NCBI GenBank assembly: GCA_003667245.1
Contig: RCNN01000372.1
Coordinates: 1 to 26,265, forward strand
DNA length: 26,265 nucleotides
DNA from: Heterostelium multicystogenum
Lineage: Eukaryota; Evosea; Eumycetozoa; Acytosteliales; Acytosteliaceae
Reading direction: 5' to 3'
Under the pieces are notes generated by a model that was not told where the DNA came from, made no database searches, and saw nothing but the letters and a program-made list of their open reading frames with translations. A program made the translations under genes and the position numbers. Below are positions 18,791 to 26,265 of the stretch, piece by piece. Each line of letters begins with the position of its first letter. The first letter of the stretch is position 1.

Positions 18791-19585
18791 TGCTCGCTTG
18801 TGGGCGGTCTTGAGGTAGGCGCTCTCGACAATCGCCCTCACCCGCTCACTCACTGCCTCGCCCATCAGGTAGCGGTCGATCTCGTCATAGCTGCAACCAT
18901 AGGCCAGCTCATCCAGCTTCCCAGGGGCCAGCTCTTCCAGGTCGGCGGTCGGTGCCTTGGCCACCAACTGCCGTGGCCCGCCAAGGGCGCTGGCCAGCAG
19001 GCGCACCTGGGTCTTGGTCAGCCCTGAGAGCGGCGCCAGGTCGCAGGCGCCGTCACCGAACTTGGTAAAAAATCCCATCAGCGCCTCCGCGCCATGGTCG
19101 GTGCCCACCACCAGGCCGTTGTGCAGGTTCGCCACAGCGTACTGCGCCATCATCCGCGCCCGGGCCTTGACGTTGCCCTTGATAAAGTCGATGCGTTCGG
19201 CGCTGGCTTGCGCGGCAGACAGGCCGGCCATCAGCCCGTCGACGCAGGCGGCGATGTTCAGCGTCTCGATCCGGTCCGGTGCGATAAAGTCCAGGGAAGC
19301 CTGGGCGTCGCGCTCGTCCGCCTGGGTTTTATAGGGCAGGCGCATGGCAATAAACCGCGCCTCGTAGTCTTCGTTGCGCAGTTGTTCCACTGCCAGTTGG
19401 CACAGGCGCCCGGCGGTCAGTGAGTCGACACCGCCACTGATGCCCAGCACCAGCGCATGGCAGCCGGACTGGCGCAAGGTGCCCTTGATGAAGTCGATGC
19501 GCCGTTGCAGCTCAGCGTCCTCGCCTCCCTTGCCGAGCAGCCGGTTGATCTTCAGTTCTTGTGCGATACGTGCCTGAGTGTCCAT
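18770..19585 (-). CDS. nadE: Ammonia-dependent NAD+ synthetase
   Basis: An intact 271-residue protein. The N-type ATP pyrophosphatase P-loop SGGVDS is at 50-55, and VVGTDHGAEALMGFFTKFGDGACDL contains the deamido-NAD/NH3 site of short, glutaminase-free NadE. It amidates nicotinate adenine dinucleotide to NAD+ with ATP, the last step of the pathway started by PncA and PncB encoded just upstream. ATG 19585 comes one base after the pncB TGA, so the genes are co-translated. Convergent overlap of 21 bp with the serine hydrolase gene. Confidence 0.95.
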   Translation of the reverse strand: MDTQARIAQELKINRLLGKGGEDAELQRRIDFIKGTLRQSGCHALVLGISGGVDSLTAGRLCQLAVEQLRNEDYEARFIAMRLPYKTQADERDAQASLDFIAPDRIETLNIAACVDGLMAGLSAAQASAERIDFIKGNVKARARMMAQYAVANLHNGLVVGTDHGAEALMGFFTKFGDGACDLAPLSGLTKTQVRLLASALGGPRQLVAKAPTADLEELAPGKLDELAYGCSYDEIDRYLMGEAVSERVRAIVESAYLKTAHKRALPAVPD

Positions 19586-19586
19586 G

Positions 19587-20820
19587 TCACACCCCCAGTT
19601 GCGGATTGACGTTGCCGACGTTGAACACCTGCGCCGCATACTGCAGGAACGAGGCGTCTTCGCAGACGTTCTTGATCGGGTCATCGGAGAATTTCACCAC
19701 CGGCTCACCGTGCACCCGCACCAGTTTCATCACGATGCTCAGCGGCTCCACTCCGTCGACATCACAGGCCAGGCTGGTGCCCATGCCAAAGCCGAACTTG
19801 GCCTTGCCCCGCACGTGCCGCAGGATCGGCAGGCATTTCTCGAAATTCAGGCCATCGGAGAACATCAGGTCCTTGGTCATCGGGTCGATGCCCAGCTCCT
19901 TGTAGCGGGCCAACACCTTGTCGGCCCAGACGATTCGGGTCACCGGAGTCCTGGCGCAAACCGTCGTACAGCTTGGCAAAGTACAGGTCGAAATCCTTGA
20001 GGAAAAAAGTCGGTGCTGATGCAGTCGGTCAGGGCGATACCCAAGCGCCCACGGTATTCGCGCACCCAGTTTTTCCAGCGCCGCATTCTGGCTTTCCCGC
20101 AGCCGCCCCAGTTGCTGGTGCACCATCAGCCACTGGTGGGCCATGGTGCCGATCAGCGGCAGGTCGAATTCGTAGGCCAGGTGCGCATTGCTGGTGCCGA
20201 TGAACTGGCCGGGAAAGTCGCGGCGCATGATGTCGACCACTTCACGCTGGGCCTTGAACGACAACCGCCGGCGGGTGGAGAAGTCCGAGACACGCAGGTC
20301 GGCCAGTTTCGTCGCGGGTGAGGTTTTTCTCCAGCCAGTCGAATTTCTGGGTAGAGCTTGCGGGTGACGTCTTCGAGGCTGACGTCGGGGTATTTGTCGC
20401 GGTTGCGCAGCTCGCTGACCAGGGCCAATACCGGCTGTTCGAACATGATGCAGTGCAGCATCGGGCCGACCACGCGGACGTTCAGTTGGCCGTCGATTTC
20501 ACTGACGTGGATATAGCGCAGGTTGAAGCGGAACAGCCCCAGGAAAGCGCTCGAAATCCGGGGTCAAGTACTCACGGCGCTGGTTGAACAGAAAGCGCAG
20601 CTCGCCTTCGCGCATGCTGAGGCCGGCGAGTTTTTTCCAGCTCCACCCGCAGCTCGGGAATCAGGTGCCCCAGTTTCTCTCTGGAGCGGACGATGAACTG
20701 GTATTCCACATCAACATTCGGGTGCTGGTGCAACACGGCCTGCATCATGGTGAAGGTGTAGTAATCGGTGTCCAGCAGGCCCTGGATCACAGCGTTTTCG
20801 TAGTCGTATGCACTTTCCAT
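19587..20820 (-). CDS. pncB: Nicotinate phosphoribosyltransferase (about seven single-base insertions)
   Basis: Converts nicotinate and PRPP to nicotinate mononucleotide. N-terminus [30 protein letters not shown] is typical; [37 protein letters not shown] and [13 protein letters not shown] mark the catalytic and PRPP-binding regions. Extra single bases appear near 20630 (A run), 20547 (T), 20352 (C), 20311 (A), 20073 (A), 20004 (T run) and 19935 (A). Removing seven bases from the 1234-bp span leaves 408 codons plus stop, the normal length. Start ATG 20820 has AAGGAG six bases before it, overlapping the pncA stop TAA. It is the middle gene of pncA-pncB-nadE. Confidence 0.9.
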
Positions 20821-20830
20821 GAGGTACTCC

Positions 20831-21480
20831 TTAACGCGCGGCCATCGCGGCCAGTTCTTCCCGATTGCGGGTAATCACAACACCTGCTTGTTGCAGATGG
20901 CTGACCGCCTGCACACCGCCCTCCTCGCTGATGCCACGGCATGCCGGCAGGTGCAGGATCACCTCGAAACCGGCCTTGAGCAGTTGCAAGGCGGTGGTCT
21001 TGACGCAGTAGTCCAGGGCCAGGCCGCCGACAATCACACGCTGGATGCCTTGGGCATTGAGGTATTCGATGACGCCGGTGGAGAGTTTGTCGTGAAGGTC
21101 GTGGTAGCAGGCGCCGTAGGGATGCAGGTCGGGCTCGACGCCTTTCCAGATGAAGTAGTCGTAGTCATAGGGCGCGGGCAATTCGTCCAACAGGGTGAAA
21201 ACCTTCGGTGCCGGGCACACAGTGGGCGACCCAGGTGACATCGGCATGTACCAGCCCGGTGGGTTGCAGCATCTCGCTGTGCTGTTGCACCACCCAGGGC
21301 GCGTGCGGGTATGGGCGTCCTTGCTGCCGACACGGCGCGGCGGCCGAGGCTGGCCATGTAATTGAGCTCGGCGCCGATCTGGTCACCGCCAGCGACCGGC
21401 AATTCGTTGGGGCACAGCGGTGTGAAGCTCTTCTGGGCGTCAACGTCGAATGAGGCGATAGCGTTCTTAGAGACGGTCAT
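20831..21480 (-). CDS. pncA: Nicotinamidase (about three indels)
   Basis: Hydrolyses nicotinamide to nicotinate and ammonia. The N-terminus SFDVDAQKSFTPLCPNELPV carries the catalytic/metal region (Asp of DAQ), WVAHCVPGTEGF follows, and GGLALDYCVKTTALQLL holds the nucleophilic cysteine. Breaks lie near 21333 and 21308 (one base missing each, around VGSKDAH and TPHAPWVV) and near 21201 (an extra T, joining TEGF to TLLDELP). Corrected length is 216 residues. ATG 21480 is preceded by AGGAG at nine bases. First gene of the NAD salvage operon and divergent from nrtR, whose product is expected to repress it. Confidence 0.9.
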
Positions 21481-21508
21481 GGTCGTGTTCTCCTGTGGCC
21501 TGGACATA

Positions 21509-21537
21509 AAAGTACACGTCATGTACTTTCATAGCAA
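21509..21537 (-). promoter_or_regulatory. Candidate pncA promoter overlapped by a palindromic operator (NrtR-type)
   Basis: Arms AAAGTACA (21509-21516) and TGTACTTT (21522-21529) are perfectly complementary around a 5-base centre. On the minus strand TTGCTA (21537-21532), a 17-base spacer and TACTTT (21514-21509) make a plausible -35/-10 pair, so the palindrome covers the spacer and -10. Transcription would begin about 20-25 bases before the pncA ATG. Binding by NrtR is inferred from the gene context. Confidence 0.6.
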
Positions 21538-21560
21538 GAAACATTTTTGTTATCTATGCT

Positions 21561-21591
21561 GGATCAAGTACACGACACACCCGTTTGATCC
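21561..21591. promoter_or_regulatory. Second regulatory repeat upstream of nrtR
   Basis: GGATCAA (21561-21567) and TTGATCC (21585-21591) form an inverted repeat with a 17-base spacer. Its left part contains AAGTACACG (21566-21574), a repeat of the half-site in the palindrome at 21509-21529. It lies 38-68 bases before the nrtR start, consistent with autoregulation. Confidence 0.4.
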
Positions 21592-21628
21592 GTTAGACTG
21601 TGCCCCACCGCTGCCAACAGGACCCGAC

Positions 21629-22338
21629 ATGCCAGACCACGCCCCAACCCTTAGCGCCTACCTGCACACCGTGGACTTGTGCGTGCTGTTCTATTGCCGT
21701 GCATCCGGGGAACTGAAGATATTGCTCAACCAGCGCGACGCCGAGCCCTTCGCCGGGCACTGGGCCTTGCCCGGCGTAGTGGTGAATGGCGGCGTGCAAG
21801 ATCTGAGCCTGCAGGATGCCGTGGAGCGGTTGCGGGCCAGTGACAAGGTTGGGTTGCCGCTGGCCTGGTATGAGCAAGTGGGGACGGTGGGCGATGCGTT
21901 TTCGCGATCCGCGCTGCTGGTCGTCGTCGACCTATTACCTGGCGATCGTGGCTGATGAGGTGGAGCTGGGGGGGCATCAAAAGTGGTGCTCTGTTGATGC
22001 CGTGGCGACTGGTGGGGTCAAGCTGCCCTTCGATCACAACGCGATTGTGGCAGCGGTACAGGAAAGGCTGTTTTCCAAGTCGCTGTACAGCAGCTTGCCG
22101 TTGATGTTTTTGGGCAATGAGTTCAGTGCGCCGGAGGCGACTACGATCTTTTCGCTGGTATTGGCGCGGCCGGTGCTGAAGACCAGTATTCGCCAGCGGT
22201 TGCTGAAGTTGACCGAGGCCGGTTTTTTTGCGGGAGACGGGGCGCAAGAAGCATGGCGAGGGCGGACGGCCGCAGGCGACAGTGGAGAATCTGAAGCCTG
22301 GGGCGGTGTACTTCTTTGATCGCAGCTTTGCCGAATAA
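21629..22338 (+). CDS. nrtR: NUDIX-related transcriptional regulator of NAD metabolism (two frameshifts)
   Basis: The N-terminal two thirds is a NUDIX-like domain (LLNQRDAEPFAGHWALPGVVVNGG) whose catalytic box is degenerate: the expected REUXEEXG stretch reads DAVERLRASDKVG. The C-terminal third (SLYSSLPLMFLGNEFSAPEA) is the winged-helix DNA-binding domain typical of NrtR. NrtR proteins repress NAD salvage genes and sense ADP-ribose. Extra T bases near 21902 (joining GDAF to RDPRCW) and 22227 (T run, joining EAGF to LRETGRKKH) break the frame. Removing them gives 235 residues ending at TAA 22336-22338. It is divergent from pncA-pncB-nadE, its expected targets. The start has AGGA six bases upstream. 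Confidence 0.92.
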
Positions 22339-22374
22339 GACCAAGCCCCCTTCCCAGGGCAATGAAGATCAACT

Positions 22375-22462
22375 GTGGGAGCGGGCTTGCTCGCGAATGC
22401 GGAGTGTCAGTCGCCGGATAGATTGACTGATACACCGCTTTCGCGAGCAAGCCCGCTCCCAC
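22375..22462. repeat. REPIN-type inverted repeat 3 (36-bp arms, 16-nt loop)
   Basis: Arms 22375-22410 and 22427-22462 pair over 36 bp with a few mismatches near the loop, which is again 16 bases. The outer GTGGGAGCGGGCTTGCTCGCGAA matches REPIN 1 exactly. It lies between the convergent ends of nrtR and the polyol dehydrogenase gene and is followed by a T-run, so it could also terminate nrtR. Confidence 0.92.
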
Positions 22463-22501
22463 CTTTTTTGATCTGCGATGGTTCGAGGAGCTGCGTCCCG
22501 C

Positions 22502-23281
22502 TCAAATTCATCCAGTTGCCGCCGTCGACGTTGTAGGTCTGGGCAACCACGTAGTCGGCTTCTTTGGACGCGAGGAAAACCGCCATTCCGGTCAAATCCT
22601 CGCAGTCCCCATCCGCCCAAACGGTACCTCTGCTCCTACGCGCTTTTTCTTCTTCGCCCAGCGGCAGCCCTTCGTGCTTTGGCAAACATCGCGTCCACCC
22701 CCGTCCCAATGCTCGCCGTCCACCACTCCCGGCGCGATGGCGTTCACGTTGATGCCCTGCTTGATCAGATTCAGCCCCGCCGATTGCGTGAGGCTGATCA
22801 CCGCCGCCTTGGTCGCGCAGTACACCGCCACCAGAGGCTCACCCCGGCGCCCGGCCTGGCTGGCCATGTTGATGATCTTGCCGCCATGCCCTGCTTGATC
22901 ATCTGCCGGGCCGCCGCCTGCAAGGTGAACAACGTACCGGCGACGTTGATCGAGAACAGCCGGTCGAAGCTCTCGCGGGGTGATGTCGGTGATGGGCGCC
23001 AGGTCGAACAAGGCGGCGTTTGTTGATCAGGATGTCGAGCTTGCCGGCCTGCGCCACCACGGCGGCAATCGCGGGCATCGATGGACGCCTGGTCGGTGAC
23101 ATCCATCGCCACCGCGTAGGCTTTCGGGCCCAGCTCCGTGGCGGTGGCCCGCGCCCGCTCCAGGTTGATGTCCGGCGATGGCGACGGTCGCGCCTTCGTT
23201 GATGTAGGCCTGTGCAAACGCCCGGCCAATGCCCGCGCGCTTGCCGGTGACTAGCGCACTTTTACCTTCCAGTCGATTCAT
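22502..23281 (-). CDS. Sorbitol (polyol) dehydrogenase, SDR family, SmoS-like (ten or more indels)
   Basis: Pieces in three frames add up to a classical SDR: MNRLEGKSALVTG with the TGxxxGIG loop, KLDILIN, the active-site stretch INMASQAGRRGEPLVAVYCA with YCATK, then GLNLIKQGINVNAIAPG and the C-terminus YVVAQTYNVDGGNWMN. The AIAPGVVDGEHWD segment is characteristic of SmoS/PolS-type D-sorbitol (L-iditol) dehydrogenases, which oxidise sorbitol to fructose with NAD+. Single-base indels recur about every 60-100 bp. With one extra T removed near 22506 the protein stops at TGA 22502; as written the frame runs on through REPIN 3. The start is ATG 23281, 22 bases after the binding-protein stop, so the two should be co-transcribed. 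Confidence 0.85.
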
Positions 23282-23303
23282 CAATGCAGTGTCCCTGAGG
23301 TGA

Positions 23304-24621
23304 TTATTTCGGGTAGCCGGCGCGTTTCATTTCACGCTCGGTGGTGGACTGCGCCTCGGCCAGTGCCTTGTCGACCGTCATGCCGCCGGTGAGCGCTGCC
23401 GAAAACAGCTTGCCCACCGAGGTGCCGATGGCCTGGAACTCGGGGATCGTCACGTATTGGATGCCCACGTACGGCACGGGTTTGGCCGACGGGTGCGCGG
23501 GGTCGGCGTGTTGCATCATCTGCAACGTCACCTTGGCGAACGGGCGCACGTGGCCAGGTACGCCGCGTTGTAGGTGGACTGGCGCGTGCCCGGCGGTACG
23601 TTGGTGATGCCGTCCTTATCCGCTACCAGCTGGATGTATTCCTTGGAGGTGGCCCAGGTGATGAAGGCCTTGGCGCGTCCTTGTGTTTGGAGGTGGCCGG
23701 GATCGCCAGGGACCAGGCGTACAGCCACGACGAACCCTTGTCGGTGACCTCGGTGGTGCGGCGGCAAAACCACGCTGTCGGCGACTTTGCTTTGGGTTTT
23801 ATCGGTGGTGAACGAGCCGGCAACGCTGGCGTCGACCCAGATCGCGCATTTGCCGCTGTTGAACAGCGCCAGGGTTTCGTTGAAACCGTTGCTGGATACG
23901 CCCGGCGGGCCATAGTTTTTTCAGGGTGTTGACGTAGAAGTTCGCCGCCGCCGTCCACTCGGGGACTGGTCAGCTCGGGTTTCCATTGTTCGTCGAACCA
24001 GCGATGCACCAAAGGCGTTGGCCATGGTGCTCAGCAACGCGATGTTTCACCCCAGCCGGCCTTGCCCCGCAGGCACATGCCGTATTGGTCCTTGGCGGGC
24101 TGGTTGAGCTTGGCGGCGAACTCCGCCCAGCTGGGTCCAGGTCGGATGCTCGGGGCATCGCCAGGCGGCCTGCTTGAACAGGTCGGTGCGGTAATAGGTG
24201 ACGGTGCTTTCGCCATAGAACGGCAACGCGTAGAGGGTGTTGTTCACCGACAGGCCCTGGCGTACCGCGGGGAAGATGTCTTCCACGTCGTAGTCGGCGG
24301 GCAGCGGCGTGATCGGTTTCCAGCCAGTGCTTGGCGCCCCACAACGGGGTTTCGTAGGTTGCCGATGGTCAGCACATCGAATTGGCCGCCCTGGGTCGCG
24401 ATTGTCGGTGGTGAGGCGTTGGCGCAGGACGTTTTCTTCGAAGCACCACCCAGTTTAGTTTCACCTCGGGGTGCTGCTGGTTCGAAACTTGAAGAGGCGC
24501 TGCATGCGGATCATGTCGCTGTTGTTGACCGTGGCGATGGTCACGGTTTCGGCAGCATGGGCGGCCATCGCGAGCGTGAGGCCCGGAGAGCAGGAACAGC
24601 GCTTTTCGGAATCTTGAGCAT
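23304..24621 (-). CDS. mtlE: Carbohydrate ABC transporter substrate-binding protein, polyol (MtlE/SmoE) type (many frameshifts)
   Basis: Fragments give MLKIPK… with a signal peptide, a first domain with QQHPEVKLNWVVL, the middle stretch NNTLYALPFYGESTVTYYRTDLFKQA, and an intact C-terminus VPYVGIQYVTIPEFQAIGTSVGKLF…MKRAGYPK. This is the receptor type of sorbitol/mannitol ABC importers. At least eight indels break it. The assignment to polyols rests on the sequence style and on the neighbouring sorbitol dehydrogenase and AraC/MtlR-type gene. Start ATG 24621 is divergent from that regulator. The permeases (MtlF, MtlG) and ATPase (MtlK) that normally follow are not present before the dehydrogenase. 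Confidence 0.78.
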
Positions 24622-24833
24622 GGCGGTTTCCCACTTATGTTTTTGTTGTTGACGGCCGATATACAGCAGCTTGCCCAAGGCCGGACAAACGACTGGCGGA
24701 TGCCCGGCTGATGCTTTTTAACCGCATCGCCAAGATCAAAAAAGTATCAGTGGCGGGCAAAACCGGGGTAGCGGCTACTTGGACAAAGGGCGTATTTTGG
24801 TGCCATTACAAAAAAGCCAGAAGGGCCAAGCCC
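24622..24833. promoter_or_regulatory. Divergent control region between polyol-binding-protein and AraC genes
   Basis: A 212-bp AT-richer gap carrying the promoters for both genes. It contains runs of T or A at 24642-24647, 24714-24719 and 24811-24815. An AraC-family activator usually binds direct repeats near the -35 of its target; I cannot pick a convincing pair. No coding sequence is seen. Confidence 0.5.
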
Positions 24834-25780
24834 ATGCCTGCAAAGCCGATCCGCCCTTTTCGAGCAGCGCCCGCCGAGCTGGAAGTGGGCCGAGCCGAGC
24901 ATGGCTTTCGCTGGTAACGAACATGACTATCCGTTCGAGCTGGCCGCTGGAAACATCACCCCGAATTTGGAAATCCACCTGATCCGCCAGGGCAGCGGCA
25001 AGCTCGTGGCGGGCGACTATATCGGTGCGTTTGGCGCCGGCCATGTCGCACTGATCGGCCCCGACCTGCCCACGACTGGATCGCGCGACCTGGCCCCCGG
25101 CGAGTAACCTGACGGGGCGCGATGTGGTGTTGCAGTTCGACGGCGCCGCACTGCTGGCCCTGCGCACCACGCTGCCCGAGCTGGGCGACCTGCAAGGCCT
25201 GTTTGACCGGCCCGGGCGCCTGGAATTCACCGGCGAGACGGCACTGAAGGCCGCGCAACTGCTGGAGTCCATTCGGCCCTGCTCAGGGGCTCGCGCGCCT
25301 GATTCTGTTCATGCAGTCTGCATACCTGGGCAGGCACCCTCCGGGGAAGCCCATTGCCTGGCCAGTGCCTGCTACACGCCAAGCCTGGATGCGCGCGCAG
25401 CTCGGAGCGTAATCCACAAGGCCTTCGAATACCTGATGACGGAATTGACCGGCGACCTGGCGGCTGTCGGTGATCGCCCAACGGCTGGACATGAGCGAAC
25501 CGGGCTTTCTCGCGGTTCTTCAAGCGCGTCACGGCCACGGCTTTATCGACCCTGATGCGCAAGTTCCGGGTGCCAGCGCGCCTGCCGCCTGTTGCTGCAA
25601 AGCGAGAAATGTCAGTGGCCGATATCTGCTTTGGAAGTGGGCTACGCCAACCTCTCCAACTTCAACCGGCATTTCGCATCGAGATGAACCAGACGCCCAG
25701 CGAATATCGCCGGGAAACCGCGATGTACCTGTTTAACCGCAATGGTGATCAGGCCGCTGCCGTTTACCAAGGCACATTGA
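24834..25780 (+). CDS. mtlR: AraC-family transcriptional activator, MtlR-like (many frameshifts; 3' end uncertain)
   Basis: Fragments in three frames show a cupin-like sensor domain (KLVAGDYIGAFGAGHVALIGPDLP, then RDVVLQFDGAALLALRTTLPEL) and the AraC double helix-turn-helix: VIAQRLDMSEPGF in the first and MSVADICF…NFNRHF in the second, ending IEMNQTPSEYRR. The total of about 300 residues fits MtlR of P. fluorescens, which activates the mannitol/sorbitol operon. AGAAGG lies nine bases before ATG 24834. Because indels occur roughly every 60-100 bp, the stop is unclear; TAA 25734-25736 or TGA 25778-25780 are the near candidates. Divergence from the polyol-binding-protein gene supports the role. 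Confidence 0.75.
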
Positions 25781-26265
25781 GCCAGGCGTGCCACTTCCAG
25801 CTCCCCATCGGCGCGGTGTCGCTGGTCATCCTCCAGAAACCACGCCGCCGACAAACCGGCGTGCGCCACCACCCATTTGCAACAGGCGCTGGCGCTCCAG
25901 GCCGCAGCCCCGGCGATGATCTCGACCTGGCGTGTAAAATTCGCGCCGGATCGGTGCAAGTGGGCAATCCGGATTGCAGATCAAATTCGCGTAGTCATAG
26001 CCACGCTCGCCGGCCACCCGCTTGGGATCAATCGCGCAGCCAGCCCCGGGGGCCGAAATCGAGGATGTTGTCGTGGTGCACATCACCGTGCAGCACCACC
26101 GTTCCTGAGGTGACGCCAGCAGGCTGGCGCCGTGGCGGCACACTCGCGTATCCGCCCGCCTTTACCCTCAGCGGCGAGCCCAGGGAGCGGAACCAGAGCT
26201 TCCAATGAGTGCAAGCCCGCCGGTGGCGACGGGCGCGGCGCATGCAACAACGCCACGGTGGCGCA
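25764..26265 (-). CDS. Aminoglycoside/hydroxyurea phosphotransferase-like kinase, 3' part (frameshifted; 5' end outside window)
   Basis: On the minus strand, VVLHGDVHHDNILDFGPRGW is the Brenner-type kinase motif (HGDxHxxN), followed in another frame by AIDPKRVAGERGYDYANL, the metal-binding DPK segment, and CNPD. This combination is typical of the APH(6)/hydroxyurea phosphotransferase family (APH_6_hur), which phosphorylates small hydroxylated compounds; chromosomal Pseudomonas members have no established resistance role. The C-terminal helical part (LSAAWFLEDDQRH…LEVARLAQCAL) follows. Several indels break it and the exact stop is not resolved (TAA 25764 is one candidate). Convergent with the AraC gene. 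Confidence 0.78.

Noticed and set aside
22034..22462. 142-residue minus-strand frame across REPIN 3 and the nrtR 3' end
   Set aside because: It is antisense to nrtR and partly encoded by the repeat, with no domain or start signal.
19587..26265. A cluster of true pseudogenes
   Set aside because: Conserved motifs persist in shifted frames and breaks are single bases in homopolymers. Decay would also bring stop codons and substitutions, which are not evident.
25764..26265. Acquired antibiotic-resistance gene
   Set aside because: APH(6)/hydroxyurea-type kinases are common chromosomal genes in pseudomonads. No integron or transposon sequence is visible beside it.

Overview
The window looks like chromosomal DNA of a Pseudomonas of the P. 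fluorescens group. The evidence is GC-rich codon use throughout, three long REP-doublet (REPIN-type) hairpins carrying the GTGGGAGC…GCTTGC core, an OprD-family porin, an NrtR-controlled NAD salvage cluster, and a polyol (sorbitol/mannitol) locus with an AraC/MtlR-type regulator. No rRNA, tRNA, CRISPR array, transposase or phage gene is visible.

Layout from left to right. (1) 1-1445, plus strand: the 3' end of a short-chain dehydrogenase and a PF10118-type predicted metal-dependent hydrolase. (2) 1452-3608: a secreted RNase T2 and a Gfo/Idh/MocA oxidoreductase on the minus strand, with a NUDIX hydrolase divergent from the latter. (3) 3605-16032, all minus strand: an unbroken run of nine genes. 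In order of transcription these are a dipeptide-type ABC importer (binding protein, two permeases, fused double ATPase), an OprD porin, an AstE/aspartoacylase-like deacylase, ornithine aminotransferase, an AcnA-type aconitase and a leaderless substrate-binding-fold protein. Divergent from it, on the plus strand, are a LysR regulator and a beta-lactamase-fold serine hydrolase (16421-18790). I infer a catabolic locus that imports an acylated or peptide compound, strips it, and feeds ornithine or a similar omega-amino acid into central metabolism. (4) 18770-22338: pncA-pncB-nadE (minus) with nrtR divergent. A strong palindrome lies over the likely pncA promoter. (5) 22502-25780: a SmoS-like sorbitol dehydrogenase and a polyol-type binding protein (minus), with an AraC/MtlR-like activator divergent. 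The permease and ATPase genes expected between the first two are absent. (6) The right edge holds part of an APH(6)/hydroxyurea-phosphotransferase-type kinase (minus).

Most genes are broken by single-base insertions or deletions, typically in short homopolymers. In the genes where I could place each indel, correcting them restores a whole number of codons and the normal family length. Density rises steeply after about 19.9 kb. I therefore read the breaks as probable sequencing or assembly errors, not gene decay, and give gene spans across them. Intact frames are RNase T2, the leaderless binding-fold protein, rocD, the ABC ATPase, the DppC-type permease and nadE.
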